From the NCBI RefSeq assembly GCF_017916455.1, contig NZ_JAFMSY010000001.1, positions 1,533,977-1,597,976 on the forward strand: a stretch of 64,000 nt of DNA, written 5' to 3'. Below are positions 1 through 8,610 of the stretch, piece after piece. Both the position numbers and the translations under genes were made by a program. Each line of letters starts with the position of its first letter. The stretch's first letter is position 1. Below the pieces are notes generated by a model. The model ran no database searches, had not been told where the DNA came from, and was given only the letters and a program-made list of their open reading frames with translations. This DNA is from Nocardioides xinjiangensis. GTDB taxonomy: Bacteria > Actinomycetota > Actinomycetes > Propionibacteriales > Nocardioidaceae.

Positions 1-302
1 TCGGCGAGCGGGTTGCGGGTGAGCCCCTGCATGAGGGCGCCGGCCAGGCCGAGCGCCGCCCCGACGGCGAGGCCCAGGACGGTGCGCTCGAACCGTGCCT
101 GCACGACCGGGGCCAGCGGGTGGCCCGGCTCCCAGAGCGCCTCCAGCGGCACCGCCCGAGCCCCGACGACCAGCGAGAGCACGCCGGCACCGGCCAGCAC
201 CGCGACCGTGATCGCGGCGCTGGCCGGCAGGGCGAGCCGTCGCCTCGGACCTCCCCCCGGAGGGTCCGTGGCGGCGTCCCGCGTCGGAGCGAGGGCGGAC
301 AC
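1..302 (-). CDS. FecCD-family siderophore ABC permease (N-terminal part)
   Basis: This is the N-terminal 100 codons of an inner-membrane permease for iron-siderophore uptake; the rest lies beyond the left edge. A GTG at 302 starts it 4 nt after the stop of the binding-protein gene, so the two are translationally close and form one operon. A basic, proline/glycine-rich cytoplasmic leader is followed by a hydrophobic helix at about residues 27-47. A second helix begins the FecCD signature AALGLAGALMQGLTRNPLA at the edge. That signature is highly characteristic of the FecCD/BtuC family. Its partner ATPase is presumably further left. Iron rather than cobalamin as substrate is inferred from the upstream iron-box-like site. 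Confidence 0.85.
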   Translation of the reverse strand, partial: MSALAPTRDAATDPPGGGPRRRLALPASAAITVAVLAGAGVLSLVVGARAVPLEALWEPGHPLAPVVQARFERTVLGLAVGAALGLAGALMQGLTRNPLA

Positions 303-306
303 GGGC

Positions 307-1338
307 CTAGCCCTCGAGGGCCTCGACGACGTGGGGCACGAAGTCGCTGATGATCGTGGGGATCGAGAGCGGCGTCGGGTTGGTCGACGCCATGGCCGTG
401 GCCTTGTCGGTCTCGGCGTACCAGTGGCCCTCGGCGATCGCCGGGATCCTGCCGAGCAGCTTGTCGTCCTCGATGGTCTCGACCGCGTCGGCGGAGTCGA
501 CCCAGGTGAGGAAGACGTCGGAGTCCAGCTCGCTGGACTGCTCGGCCGAGACGCTGCCGTAGAACGCACCCGGCTCGATGGCGCCGGCGACGGCCGGGGC
601 GTCGACCATGCCGAGGTCGCGCAGGAACGCCACGCGCGGGTCCTCCGGCGCGTAGATGCCCACCGACGAGAGGTCGGCGGGGGTGAGGTAGCCGTAGATG
701 AGCTCGGCGCCGTCCAGCTGCGGGTTGGCGGCCCTGGCCTCCTCGATCGCCGCGTCGGTGTCGGCGAGGACCTCCTCGGCCAGGGCGGTGCGCCCCAGTG
801 CCTCGCCGACCATCTCGAGCGAGGTCTGCCACGGGGTGGTCCACGGGTCCTCGGGGTAGGCCACGACCGGCGCGATCTTGGAGAGCTTGGCGTACTCGGC
901 CTCGGTGATCCCGGAGTTGGTCGCCAGGATCAGGTCGGGGGCGAGCTCGGCGATCTCCTCGACCGGCGCGCCGTCGGCGTCGTCGTACCGGACCGGCGCC
1001 TCGGCACCGGCCTCCTCGACCGCGGCGTCGAACCACTCGGTGGAGCCGCCCGCATTGCCGCCCCACGCGATCTTGGTGGCGCCGACCGGCACCACGCCGA
1101 GGGCCAGCGCGTGGTCCTGGTCGGTCCAGCCGAGCGTCGCGACGCGGGTGGGCTCGGACTCGATCGTCGTCTCGCCCAGCGCGTGCTCGATGGTGACGGG
1201 GAAGGCGTCGGCGTCGGCCGTGGTCGTGGCCGTCGGCTCCGATGCGGTGTCGCCGGTGGTCGAGCCGGTGCTGCAGCCGGTGAGGGCGGAGAGCAGCAGG
1301 GTGGCCGCGGCGACGGGCGCGGCGAGACTTCGCTTCAT
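307..1338 (-). CDS. Iron-siderophore ABC transporter substrate-binding lipoprotein
   Basis: A 343-residue periplasmic-binding-protein of the FepB/FhuD (helical-backbone, TroA-like) class that would capture ferric siderophore outside the membrane and hand it to the FecCD permease encoded just downstream. A lipoprotein signal with lipobox LTGC (Cys22) is visible, followed by a Ser/Thr/Ala-rich linker. The body shows family landmarks: the TIEHALGETTIESEPTRVA strand near residue 50, 'DLILATNSGITEAEY' for the first lobe, and a long inter-lobe helix in the middle. Length is normal. A GGAG ribosome site sits about 8 nt before the ATG at 1338. The likely iron box at 1374-1390 lies in its promoter, so iron repression is expected. 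The exact siderophore cannot be read from sequence. Confidence 0.9.
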   Translation of the reverse strand: MKRSLAAPVAAATLLLSALTGCSTGSTTGDTASEPTATTTADADAFPVTIEHALGETTIESEPTRVATLGWTDQDHALALGVVPVGATKIAWGGNAGGSTEWFDAAVEEAGAEAPVRYDDADGAPVEEIAELAPDLILATNSGITEAEYAKLSKIAPVVAYPEDPWTTPWQTSLEMVGEALGRTALAEEVLADTDAAIEEARAANPQLDGAELIYGYLTPADLSSVGIYAPEDPRVAFLRDLGMVDAPAVAGAIEPGAFYGSVSAEQSSELDSDVFLTWVDSADAVETIEDDKLLGRIPAIAEGHWYAETDKATAMASTNPTPLSIPTIISDFVPHVVEALEG

Positions 1339-1373
1339 GAGGACTCCGTGTGCGGGGGTGACGTCAGGCTTAC

Positions 1374-1390
1374 TTAGGACAGCCTAACCA
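1374..1390 (-). promoter_or_regulatory. Putative DtxR/IdeR-type iron box
   Basis: TTAGG at 1374-1378 and CCTAA at 1383-1387 form an inverted repeat around ACAG, and CCTAACC continues the pattern. This resembles the actinobacterial DtxR/IdeR consensus (TTAGGTTAGSCTAACCTAA), with one half-site weaker. It lies 36-52 nt upstream of the siderophore-binding-protein start, where an iron-dependent repressor would block transcription. The match is by eye; a position-weight-matrix score was not computed. Confidence 0.6.
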
Positions 1391-1444
1391 CACATCGTCC
1401 GCATTAGGTCATGCGGGTGTGCCGTAATTCGGGCGACCGCGCCC

Positions 1445-2020
1445 TCAGATCTCCGTGCGGTGGAAGCCCTGGAAGGACCTGCTCGGGGTCGGCCCGCGCT
1501 GGCCCTGGTAGCGCGAGCCGTACCTCTCCGAGCCGTAGGGGTGCTCGCTCGGCGAGGTGAGCCGGAAGAAGCAGAACTGACCGATCTTCATGCCCGGGTA
1601 GAGCTTGATGGGCAGCGTCGCGACGTTGGCCAGCTCGAGGGTGACGTGGCCGGAGAAGCCCGGGTCGACGAAGCCGGCGGTCGCATGGGTGAGCAGCCCG
1701 AGCCGGCCGAGCGACGACTTGCCCTCCACGCGAGCCGCGATGTCGTCGGGCAGGGACACCACCTCGTACGTCGAGCCGAGGACGAACTCCCCCGGGTGCA
1801 GGATGAACGGCTCGTCGCCGACCGGCTCGACCTCGCGGGTGAGGTCGGACTGGTCGGCCGCCGGGTCGATGTGGGGGTAGCGGTGGTTCTCGAAGACGCG
1901 GAAGAAGCGGTCGAGGCGCACGTCGACGCTCGAGGGCTGCATCATCTGCGGGTCCCACGGCTCGAGGGCGATCCGGCCGGCGTCGATCTCAGCGGTGATG
2001 TCGCGATCAGAGAGCAGCAC
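1445..2020 (-). CDS. dcd: dCTP deaminase, dUMP-forming type
   Basis: A 191-residue trimeric enzyme that deaminates dCTP; the actinobacterial form also cleaves the triphosphate, giving dUMP for thymidylate synthesis. The substrate-binding segment [18 protein letters not shown] is followed by [16 protein letters not shown], which carries the catalytic Glu, and the C-terminal lid [16 protein letters not shown] is intact. The [14 protein letters not shown] stretch is close to the Mycobacterium tuberculosis bifunctional Dcd-Dut, which supports the dUMP-forming reading, although that is by resemblance. Length is standard. It is divergent from the SGNH hydrolase gene across a 56-nt gap. No dut gene is seen nearby. 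Confidence 0.95.
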   Translation of the reverse strand: MLLSDRDITAEIDAGRIALEPWDPQMMQPSSVDVRLDRFFRVFENHRYPHIDPAADQSDLTREVEPVGDEPFILHPGEFVLGSTYEVVSLPDDIAARVEGKSSLGRLGLLTHATAGFVDPGFSGHVTLELANVATLPIKLYPGMKIGQFCFFRLTSPSEHPYGSERYGSRYQGQRGPTPSRSFQGFHRTEI

Positions 2021-2076
2021 GCGGCCGACCTTAGCCCTCGTGCCGGGTCGCGTGGCGCCCTGATCACAATGGACCG

Positions 2077-2838
2077 GTGACCTTCCACCGCTACGTCGCC
2101 CTGGGCGACTCGTTCACCGAGGGCGTCGGCGACCCCGACCCCGCGCGCCCCAACGGCCTGCGCGGCTGGGCCGACCGCGTCGCCGAGGTCCTCGCCCTCC
2201 AGACCGACGACTTCGGCTACGCGAACCTCGCCATCCGGGGCCGCAAGCTCGGAGCCATCGTCGCCGAGCAGCTCGAGCCGGCCATCGCGCTGGAGCCCGA
2301 CCTCGTCACGATCCACGGCGGCGGCAACGACGTGCTCCGACCCCGGGTGGACCTCGATGCGCTCGCGCGGACGTACGACGACGCCGTCGCGCGGCTCGCG
2401 GCGACGGGCGCCCGGGTCGTGATGTTCACGCTGTTCGACCCCGGCGCCGGCGGCATCTACGGTCCGGTCCGCGGCCGGATGGCCATCTTCAACGAGTGGG
2501 TCCGCGAGATCGCCGACCGGCACGGCGCCACGATCGTGGACATGTGGCGGATGCGCGACGTCGAGATCGACGGCGCGATGGACACCGACCGCATGCACCT
2601 CAACCCCTTCGGCCACACCTACATCGCGCGCGCCGTGCTCGAGGCCGTCGGCGTCGAGCACGGCCTGGAGGACGTGGCCATCGAGCCGCTGCCGGTCCTC
2701 GGCCGGCGCCAGGCCTGGGCGGCGAACGCCCGGTGGACCCGCGAGTTCCTCGTGCCGTGGGTGCACCGTCGCGTCACCGGCCGCTCCTCCGGCGACATGG
2801 TCTCCCCCAAGCGCCCGAGCCTGTCGCGGCTCCGGTAG
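2077..2838 (+). CDS. SGNH/GDSL-family hydrolase
   Basis: A 253-residue cytoplasmic esterase/lipase-like enzyme with no signal peptide. The family blocks are plain: block [11 protein letters not shown] with nucleophile Ser12, a Gly in the '[10 protein letters not shown]' region for block II, block III GGGNDV with the oxyanion Asn, and block [11 protein letters not shown] with the catalytic Asp and His. Such enzymes hydrolyse ester bonds of lipids, sugars or acyl carriers; the substrate cannot be deduced. The GTG at 2077 puts the block I Ser at position 12, as usual. After the His block a basic C-terminal tail of about 60 residues contains an Arg/Trp-rich stretch, a common feature of actinobacterial members. 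It lies just upstream of the tRNA gene. Confidence 0.88.
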   Translation: MTFHRYVALGDSFTEGVGDPDPARPNGLRGWADRVAEVLALQTDDFGYANLAIRGRKLGAIVAEQLEPAIALEPDLVTIHGGGNDVLRPRVDLDALARTYDDAVARLAATGARVVMFTLFDPGAGGIYGPVRGRMAIFNEWVREIADRHGATIVDMWRMRDVEIDGAMDTDRMHLNPFGHTYIARAVLEAVGVEHGLEDVAIEPLPVLGRRQAWAANARWTREFLVPWVHRRVTGRSSGDMVSPKRPSLSRLR

Positions 2839-2880
2839 CCCGGTCCGGTAGCATCGCCCTCGCCGTCTCCGGACGGCACT

Positions 2881-2956
2881 GCGGATGTAGCTCAGTTGGT
2901 AGAGCGCGACCTTCCCAAGGTCGATGTCGCGAGTTCGAGTCTCGTCATCCGCTCCA
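2881..2956 (+). tRNA. tRNA-Gly (anticodon CCC)
   Basis: A 76-nt cloverleaf can be folded by eye. The acceptor stem is GCGGATG/CATCCGC, and the D-arm is GCTC..GAGC with the loop AGTTGGTA. The anticodon stem is CGACC/GGTCG with the loop TTCCCAA, giving anticodon CCC. The T-arm has the loop TTCGAGT, and the gene-encoded TCCA follows the acceptor stem. It reads the GGG glycine codon. The sequence TAGCAT about 30 nt upstream may be part of its promoter. Confidence 0.97.
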
Positions 2957-3150
2957 CCTGCTCGACTGCTGCCCACTGCCGCTTGCGGCCGCTCCTCGAC
3001 GAGCACACCAGCCGTCCGGGTGGCGCGTCCCTCACCTCGCCGGTTCGCTCCGCCGCCCGCCCGTGCGCGCCGGATGGGGGACTTGCTTACTCCTGTGACC
3101 AGAGGGGACAGTGGGACGTCCGTCTGACTCGGATCGAAGGTTCCTTCCCC

Positions 3151-4389
3151 ATGCCCGCTCCCCGTTTGCTGCGCCGTTCGGTCGCCCACCGCATCGCCAC
3201 CGAGGACGGCTCGCGTCCGCTGTGGCGCCACCCCGCCGCCATCGCCCTCGCCGCGCTGGCGCTGGTCCTCGGCACCGGCCGGCTCCTGCCCGACGCCCCG
3301 CAGGAGCCGGACCGCGACGACCGCGGCGCCATCGCGCCGGCCGCCACGTCCGCCGCCGCGCCGCGCGCGGTCGCCCGCGGCGGGCTCACCCCCGCGATGC
3401 AGGCGGAGATCGACCGCGTGCTGGCCGAGGGTGCCGCGCTCGACCGCGCACAGGGGCGAGCGGCGCTCGCGCGGTCGTCCGTGCGGTGCGCCGTCTTCGA
3501 GGGCCAGCGCTACTGCCTCGGCTTCGGGTGGACCGACCAGTCGCGCGAGGACCTCGCGGCGCGCCTGGCGAGCCGTCCGCCGCGCCAGCGCGAGCGCACC
3601 GGCGACCTCGACGCCAGGGGCATGCTCGCCCGTGCCGAGCGGCGGACGCCTGCCGCGCGCACCGAGGCCGAGCGCGCCGAGCTCGAGATGGCTGCCCGCT
3701 CGGTCGACAAGGTCTGGCTGCTCCGCCACGAGATCCAGGGCGTCCCGCTGCCCGACGGCTTCAGCGAGCGCCACCCCGAGGCCGCGGCCGGCCTCGACGC
3801 CCGCGGCGGGTTCGGCGCGTCGTACCCGACCCGGTCGAAGATCCTCACGAGCACGGTGGCCCGCGCCCAGCGCCGGACCTGGTGGTGCGGACCGGCCACG
3901 ATGCAGGCGATCGGCTGGTCCGCGCAGGGGGAGCGTCGCACGCAGTCCTACTGGGCGCGCCGCCTCGGCACCACCACCGCCGGGACCGCCATCACCGACA
4001 TCGTCCGACAGGTCAACGAGACGACCGACTACGACGACGAGTCCCACGCCGGGCCCTACGTCGTCCTCGACATCGGCGACTTCACCTTCAAGCAGTGGTA
4101 CCGCCTGATGATGCGCCACGTGCACGACTACCGGGCCCCGGTGGTGCTGCACCCGGTGCTGCTCAAGCAGTACTACCCCTACCTCGACGACGACGCGAGC
4201 GGGCACTTCCAGGTCGGCCGCGGCTTCGACCAGGACCCGGGCGGGAACCGCAGGATCGGCTACTTCGAGCCCTGGGACCAGTCGCGGTTCGACCCCAGCG
4301 AGCCGGCCATCGGTCGCGTCCAGTGGCGCAACGCGTACCGGTCCTACCGCGCCAACCTCGACCACTTCCAGCACAACGTCGGGGTCTGA
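3151..4389 (+). CDS. Secreted C39-like cysteine peptidase
   Basis: A 412-residue protein with an N-terminal hydrophobic helix at about residues 28-46, so exported or membrane-anchored. The C-terminal half is a C39-like peptidase domain. RTWWCGPATMQ carries the presumed nucleophile Cys246, and the His352 of GHFQVGRG, with a following Gly/Asp-rich turn, completes the papain-like pair. Between signal and domain is an Arg/Ala-rich linker. The ATG at 3151 was chosen because the earlier in-frame codons overlap the tRNA. The lipoprotein gene follows after 1 nt, so the two are co-transcribed. Standalone C39-like domains cleave unknown substrates; there is no attached ABC exporter, so this is not a bacteriocin-type transporter. 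Confidence 0.8.
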   Translation: MPAPRLLRRSVAHRIATEDGSRPLWRHPAAIALAALALVLGTGRLLPDAPQEPDRDDRGAIAPAATSAAAPRAVARGGLTPAMQAEIDRVLAEGAALDRAQGRAALARSSVRCAVFEGQRYCLGFGWTDQSREDLAARLASRPPRQRERTGDLDARGMLARAERRTPAARTEAERAELEMAARSVDKVWLLRHEIQGVPLPDGFSERHPEAAAGLDARGGFGASYPTRSKILTSTVARAQRRTWWCGPATMQAIGWSAQGERRTQSYWARRLGTTTAGTAITDIVRQVNETTDYDDESHAGPYVVLDIGDFTFKQWYRLMMRHVHDYRAPVVLHPVLLKQYYPYLDDDASGHFQVGRGFDQDPGGNRRIGYFEPWDQSRFDPSEPAIGRVQWRNAYRSYRANLDHFQHNVGV

Positions 4390-4390
4390 G

Positions 4391-5497
4391 GTGCGGGCGC
4401 GTACGGCGGTCGCACTGGCGCTGCTGCTCGCGCTGGCCGCCTGCGCCGACGGCGACGAGCGGCCCGAGCTGCAGCCGGACGGGCCCTCGCCCACCAGCGA
4501 GCCGGCGCAGCCGCCGACCGACGGACCGCAGACCCCCGAGCCGACCCCCGAGCCGACCCCCGAGCCGACCGTCGCGCCGCTCGACTGGCGAGACACCGGC
4601 GTCGAGGCCGGCACGAGGTACGTCCGGGGCACGGACTGGGAGGCGGTCGTCGACGCCGGCGGGAGCCGCGTGGAGCTGAGCGCCGGCGACCGCTCCGTCA
4701 CCGTCGCCGCCGGCCGGGACCGCAGGATCTCCGAGGTCCTGATGAGCGAGGACTGGGCGGTGGTGGTCCGGCAGGACCGGGCCGAGACCGCGCCCAGCCT
4801 CGTGGTCGCGGTCGACCTCGCGACCGGCGAACGACGCGACGTCACCACGCCGCCCGCCGCGAGCGGCGGCTCGTGGGCGCTGAGCGGCGGTGACCTCCAC
4901 TACCCGACGTACGGCGACGACGGGGCGTACTGCCTCGCGACGGCCGCGCTCGCCGACAGCAACGGCGAGGACGGCTGGTGCGCGCCCAGCCGGTCAGGCT
5001 TCTCGGGCCTCACCGCGAGCGAGCACGGTGTCGGGCTGATGACCTTCGACGACGCGCGACCGGTCGCCTGCCGCACCGTCAACCTCCTGCAGGCCGGTGT
5101 GCCGCAGCCGGTCGAGGGGCCGAGCGACTGCCTCGCCTGGGACGTCGCCGCCACGGCCGACGGCGCGGTGTGGTCGGAGGTCCCCCGGCCCCGCCGGCAG
5201 GAGGAGGCGGTCGTCCACGCCGACGCCGACGGCACGGTCGTCGACCTCGGCCCCGGCACCACCGGCACGGTGACGCCCTGCGGCGGCTCCGTCTTCTTCG
5301 TCCGCGATCCCCAGTCCGCTGACGAGCCGGCGCGCCTGATGCGCTGGACGCCCGACCACACGCTGGAGGTCGCCTACGAGTCCTCCTCCACGGGCAACGC
5401 CTTCCTCGGCGAACCGACCTGCGGCGGCGGCGTGCTCACCGTCGCCTCCTTCGGCGACGAGGGCGACGAGCACGTGTGGGCGCGCGTCATGCCCTAA
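4391..5497 (+). CDS. Lipoprotein with PEPT linker, unknown beta-rich domain
   Basis: A 368-residue predicted lipoprotein. The signal ends in lipobox LAAC (Cys18), and a low-complexity spacer with PTPEPTPEPTPEPT lifts the folded part off the membrane. The rest alternates short strands and turns (for example RVELSAGDRSVTVAAGRD, GSWALSGGDLHYPTY, GVLTVASFGDEGDE), consistent with a beta-propeller, and has several Cys that could pair outside the cell. The GTG start lies one base after the stop of the C39-like peptidase, so it may be that enzyme's partner or inhibitor; that is inference from position only. No catalytic motif is visible. Confidence 0.7.
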   Translation: MRARTAVALALLLALAACADGDERPELQPDGPSPTSEPAQPPTDGPQTPEPTPEPTPEPTVAPLDWRDTGVEAGTRYVRGTDWEAVVDAGGSRVELSAGDRSVTVAAGRDRRISEVLMSEDWAVVVRQDRAETAPSLVVAVDLATGERRDVTTPPAASGGSWALSGGDLHYPTYGDDGAYCLATAALADSNGEDGWCAPSRSGFSGLTASEHGVGLMTFDDARPVACRTVNLLQAGVPQPVEGPSDCLAWDVAATADGAVWSEVPRPRRQEEAVVHADADGTVVDLGPGTTGTVTPCGGSVFFVRDPQSADEPARLMRWTPDHTLEVAYESSSTGNAFLGEPTCGGGVLTVASFGDEGDEHVWARVMP

Positions 5498-5506
5498 CGT
5501 CGCGGC

Positions 5507-6139
5507 GTGAGCTTCACCGGATTCCCCGTCGCCGCGCTGGACTTCTACGACGACCTCGAGATGGACAACTCGAGGTCGTTCTGGGAGGCCCACCGCCAGG
5601 TCTACAAGGACGCCGTCGAGGCACCGATGAAGGCGCTGACCGCCGAGCTCGAGCCCGAGTTCGGTCCGGCGAAGGTCTTCCGTCCCTACCGCGACGTCCG
5701 GTTCGCGAAGAACAAGACGCCGTACAAGACGCACCAGGGGGCGTTCGTCGCGGCGGGGCCACGCACCGGGTGGTACGTCGAGATCTCCGCGCGCGGCACC
5801 CGGGTAGGCGCCGGCTTCTACGACGCGGACGGCCCCACGCTGGCGGCCATCCGCGCAGCCATCGCCGACGACACCACGGGCACGGCGCTCGACCGGCTGC
5901 TGAGGCGGCTCGAGAGGGACGGCTTCGAGGTGGGCGGTGAGCAGCTCAAGACGTCGCCGCGTGGCTACGACGCCGCTCATCCGCGCATCCACCTGCTGCG
6001 CCGCAAGCAGCTGTTCGTCGGTCGGTCCTACGGCTTCGAGCCCGACGCCATCGACGCCGGCCTGGTCGACCGGGTCCGCGCCGACTGGACGGCCCTGCGC
6101 CCGCTCGTCCGCTGGATCGCCGCGGTCGAGGTCGACTGA
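5507..6139 (+). CDS. DUF2461 family protein
   Basis: A 210-residue soluble protein of the DUF2461 family. The N-terminal FYDDLEMDNSRSFWEAHRQVY and the central KVFRPYRDVRFAKNKTPYKTHQGAF are the family signature. The function of the family is not established. GTG at 5507 is preceded by a short gap of 9 nt from the lipoprotein stop, so it could belong to the same transcript, although nothing links the functions. Full length. Confidence 0.85.
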   Translation: MSFTGFPVAALDFYDDLEMDNSRSFWEAHRQVYKDAVEAPMKALTAELEPEFGPAKVFRPYRDVRFAKNKTPYKTHQGAFVAAGPRTGWYVEISARGTRVGAGFYDADGPTLAAIRAAIADDTTGTALDRLLRRLERDGFEVGGEQLKTSPRGYDAAHPRIHLLRRKQLFVGRSYGFEPDAIDAGLVDRVRADWTALRPLVRWIAAVEVD

Positions 6140-6234
6140 GCCGGCGGTCGGCGGCGGCCTGCGGACCGGCGGAGTTCCGCGGGACGACAGCCCGGGTTCA
6201 CGCGCCCGACGCCCGGCCGCAGCAGGCTGGCGCC

Positions 6235-6771
6235 ATGGCCAAGAGACTGTTCCTGCTCCACCTCGGCCCCGGCGCGGTGGACGTGTCGGCGATGACCGAG
6301 GCGCTGGCCCTGGGCGGCGTCACCGTCCCGACGGCCGACTCCGAGGTCTTCGAGCACGCGGAGATCGAGATCCTCCGCTCCCACAAGGCGGCCGGACTCA
6401 AGCGCAAGCAGGTCGAGGGCGCCTGGGCACGGGTGTGCCGTCGCGCGCGCAAGACCAGGTCGCACTGCTTCGTCAGCATGCCGGCGCTCTTCACCGCCAC
6501 GCCCGAGCAGGCCGCGCTGGCCCACGACGCGCTCGCCGAGTTCACCGTCGTGCTCGTGGTGACCAGCGGCTTCACGGTCGAGCCGCCGGCGGCGTGGACC
6601 TCGCTGGTGAAGGAGGGGCGCACGCACGTGCTGCCCTCGCGCCTCGACGCCGAGAGACTGGCCGCCCAGGTCGCCCGGATCGCGCTGATCGAGGAGGAGG
6701 CGCGCCTCGACAAGCGGCTGGCGAAGCTCGGCCGACGGCGCACGCTCGTCAACCGCAGGCTCGCTGCCTGA
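6235..6771 (+). CDS. Unknown actinobacterial protein, 178 aa
   Basis: Not recognised. A soluble alpha/beta-looking protein opening with KRLFLLHLGPGAVDV, reminiscent of the first strand and loop of nucleotide-binding or sulfotransferase-like proteins ('LHIGPxKTGT'), but without a convincing P-loop. The C-terminal third is a charged helix (RIALIEEEARLDKRLAKLGRR) that may be a short coiled coil. Codon use matches the neighbours, so it is likely a real gene. It ends 47 nt before the convergent Rrf2 gene; that gap has no repeat array. Confidence 0.6.
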   Translation: MAKRLFLLHLGPGAVDVSAMTEALALGGVTVPTADSEVFEHAEIEILRSHKAAGLKRKQVEGAWARVCRRARKTRSHCFVSMPALFTATPEQAALAHDALAEFTVVLVVTSGFTVEPPAAWTSLVKEGRTHVLPSRLDAERLAAQVARIALIEEEARLDKRLAKLGRRRTLVNRRLAA

Positions 6772-6818
6772 GCGCGGACGGCGCCGGTGCCGGCCTCGGC
6801 CGGACGGCACGGTGGGCG

Positions 6819-7277
6819 TCAGTGCGGCTGCCAGGCGTCGTCGTCCTCGGTGAGGGCCGCGACGCCGCTCGGCAGGGTGCCGTCGGCGAGGTCCTGGATG
6901 GTGACCTGCTCGAAGACCCCTCGCAGCGAGCTGCGCGCTGCGATCCACACGTGCTGCAGGACCTTCGCCGAGTCGTCGTACTCCACCGCCTCGGGGCGCA
7001 GGCCGTAGACCGAGACGAGGGGGCCGTCGACGGCGCGGATCACGTCGGCCACGCTCACGGCCTCGGGCTTGCGGGCGAAGCGCCAGCCGCCCGACTGGCC
7101 ACGCTGCGACACCACGACGTCGGCGCGACGCAGGTCGGCGAGGATGGCCTGGAGGAAGCCGTGCGGGATCCCCTGCGCCTTGCCGAGCTGCTCGGCGCTC
7201 ACGGCCGCCCCGTCGCTGCGCACCGCGATCTCGATCAGTGCCCGGAGGGCGTAGTCGGCCTTGGCGGAGACGCGCAT
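6819..7277 (-). CDS. Rrf2-family transcriptional regulator
   Basis: A 152-residue winged-helix regulator. The N-terminus MRVSAKADYALRALIEIA and the wing/helix SQRGQSGGWRFARKPEAVSVADVIRAVDG are textbook Rrf2. The [Fe-S]-ligating cysteines found in IscR, NsrR and RsrR are absent (no Cys anywhere), so it is probably a CymR-type, cluster-free sensor. It lies downstream of, and in the same direction as, a TauE/SafE sulfite or sulfur-anion exporter, which suggests control of sulfur metabolism. TATGTC occurs at 7295-7300 in its promoter and twice, as an inverted pair, upstream of the exporter (8364-8390); a shared operator is proposed. Confidence 0.88.
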   Translation of the reverse strand: MRVSAKADYALRALIEIAVRSDGAAVSAEQLGKAQGIPHGFLQAILADLRRADVVVSQRGQSGGWRFARKPEAVSVADVIRAVDGPLVSVYGLRPEAVEYDDSAKVLQHVWIAARSSLRGVFEQVTIQDLADGTLPSGVAALTEDDDAWQPH

Positions 7278-7406
7278 ATGGCCAGTTTGTCAGATATGTC
7301 GGCAGAGTCAGTGCTCTTGGGGGGCGGCGGCCCGGGACGGGCCGAGGCGGCTGCGCGCCGCCGCGCCGGCCGAGGAGAGGCCGGGGCGGCGGCGTGCGAC
7401 GCGCGA

Positions 7407-8309
7407 TCAGGCGGTGGCGGGCTCCATCTCGGGCTCCTCGAGGCGGGCCGCCCTGGCGGCGCGCTCCTGCTTGACGGCCCACGTGATGGCCGAGATCCAC
7501 AGCACGAAGACGACCGCAGCGGTCACCGCGACGCCGATGCCCGGCACACCGACGGCCTCGAGCAGGGTCTTGGAGTTGGTCAGGATGATCAGGCCACCGG
7601 CGGCGGTGCCGAGGACGCGGGCGGCGAGGTGCTTGACCAGCCACGCGGCGATCGGGGCGGCGACGACGCCACCGGCGAGGAGGGCACCGGCGTACCCCCA
7701 GTTGATGCCGGCCGCGCCCAGCCCGAACAGGAAGCCCAGCGAGCCGCCGACGGCGACGACGAACTCCGAGGTGTCGATCGAGCCGACGACCTTGCGGGGC
7801 TCGAGGCGGCCGCTGGAGAGCAGCGACGTCGTGCCGACAGGACCCCAGCCGCCGCCACCCACGGCGTCGAGCGTGCCGGCGACGAGGCCCATCGGGGCGA
7901 GGAACGCGGCCGACGGGTGGCCCTTGAAGCTCGGTCGGGCGCCGCCGAGGCGCAGGAAGCGGTAGACGACGTAGAAGCCGAGGCTCAGCAGGATGACCGC
8001 GACGACGGGCTTGGCGACCGCGGCGTCGAGGTTGGAGAGCAGGGTGGCGCCGAGGAACGCGCCGACGAAGCCGGGCACGGCGAGGATCGACACGGTGCGC
8101 CAGTCGACGTTGCCGAGCTTGTGGTGCGAGGCGCCGGAGACCAGCGACGTGCCGATCTCGGAGAAGTGGACGGCGGCGGACGCGGCGGCCGGGGCCACCC
8201 CGGCGGCCAGGAGGAGCGTCGAGGACGTCACGCCGTAGGCCATGCCCAGGGATCCGTCGATGAGCTGGGCGATGAGGCCCACGACACCGAGAACGATGAG
8301 CTTGCGCAT
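7407..8309 (-). CDS. TauE/SafE-family sulfite/sulfur-anion exporter
   Basis: A 300-residue polytopic membrane protein with about 8 hydrophobic helices. The conserved first-half motif LIDGSLGMAYGVTSSTLLLAAGV and the second-half repeat VGGGGWGPVGTTSLLSSG mark the two pseudo-symmetric halves of the TauE/SafE family. Members move sulfite, sulfonates or related organic anions across the cytoplasmic membrane. The ATG at 8309 follows a GGAAGG ribosome site at good spacing; extending the frame upstream gives implausible basic sequence. A short Glu-rich cytoplasmic tail ends it. It is paired with the Rrf2 regulator gene downstream. Confidence 0.88.
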   Translation of the reverse strand: MRKLIVLGVVGLIAQLIDGSLGMAYGVTSSTLLLAAGVAPAAASAAVHFSEIGTSLVSGASHHKLGNVDWRTVSILAVPGFVGAFLGATLLSNLDAAVAKPVVAVILLSLGFYVVYRFLRLGGARPSFKGHPSAAFLAPMGLVAGTLDAVGGGGWGPVGTTSLLSSGRLEPRKVVGSIDTSEFVVAVGGSLGFLFGLGAAGINWGYAGALLAGGVVAAPIAAWLVKHLAARVLGTAAGGLIILTNSKTLLEAVGVPGIGVAVTAAVVFVLWISAITWAVKQERAARAARLEEPEMEPATA

Positions 8310-8610
8310 GGGGGTCCTTCCGGGGTTCCTCCGGCGCTCGCGCCGGGTAGTCATGTGACTGCGGTATGTCGCGTCAAAGAGTAGACATACTCTGGGTGAT
8401 AGACAAAACCGACGAGATGGTCGGCGTGTCCTGCCACCTCGTTTCCGCTTCCTCGGACCCTCGTCGGGAGAAGCCGTGATGCCTCGCCACCGGCGACATC
8501 CCCGAGTCCGTGTTGCGCGCACGTCCGCGCCGAGGCATGATTTGTTACCGGCGAGTAGCCGCACCGCCCCTCGCCCCTACGACCGCCCGCACACGGAACA
8601 GGTGGAAGCT
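8310..8610. other. Divergent control region between exporter and FadE5 genes
   Basis: About 300 nt without a convincing gene. The left part holds the inverted repeat listed separately at 8364-8390. The right part, 52-68 nt before the fadE5-type start, contains GTTACCGGCGAGTAGC (8544-8559). Its complement, GCTACTCGCCGGTAAC, is an imperfect palindrome of the kind TetR-type fatty-acid regulators bind, so it is a candidate operator for acyl-CoA dehydrogenase control. The GTG at 8611 lacks a strong ribosome site apart from GGTGGAAGC just ahead of it. Short open frames in this region do not have matching codon bias. Confidence 0.45.
8364..8390. promoter_or_regulatory. Inverted repeat GTATGTC-N13-GACATAC, candidate Rrf2 operator
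   Basis: Seven-base arms GTATGTC (8364-8370) and GACATAC (8384-8390) are perfect complements separated by 13 nt, 55-81 nt upstream of the TauE/SafE start. The same hexamer TATGTC recurs once at 7295-7300, just upstream of the Rrf2 gene. Two sites serving the two genes of one regulator-target pair support an operator role; this is inferred and no binding data are implied. Confidence 0.5.

Noticed and set aside
8310..8610. SAM or other sulfur riboswitch upstream of the exporter
   Set aside because: No conserved riboswitch core could be recognised by eye; the palindromic TATGTC sites explain the region better as a protein operator.
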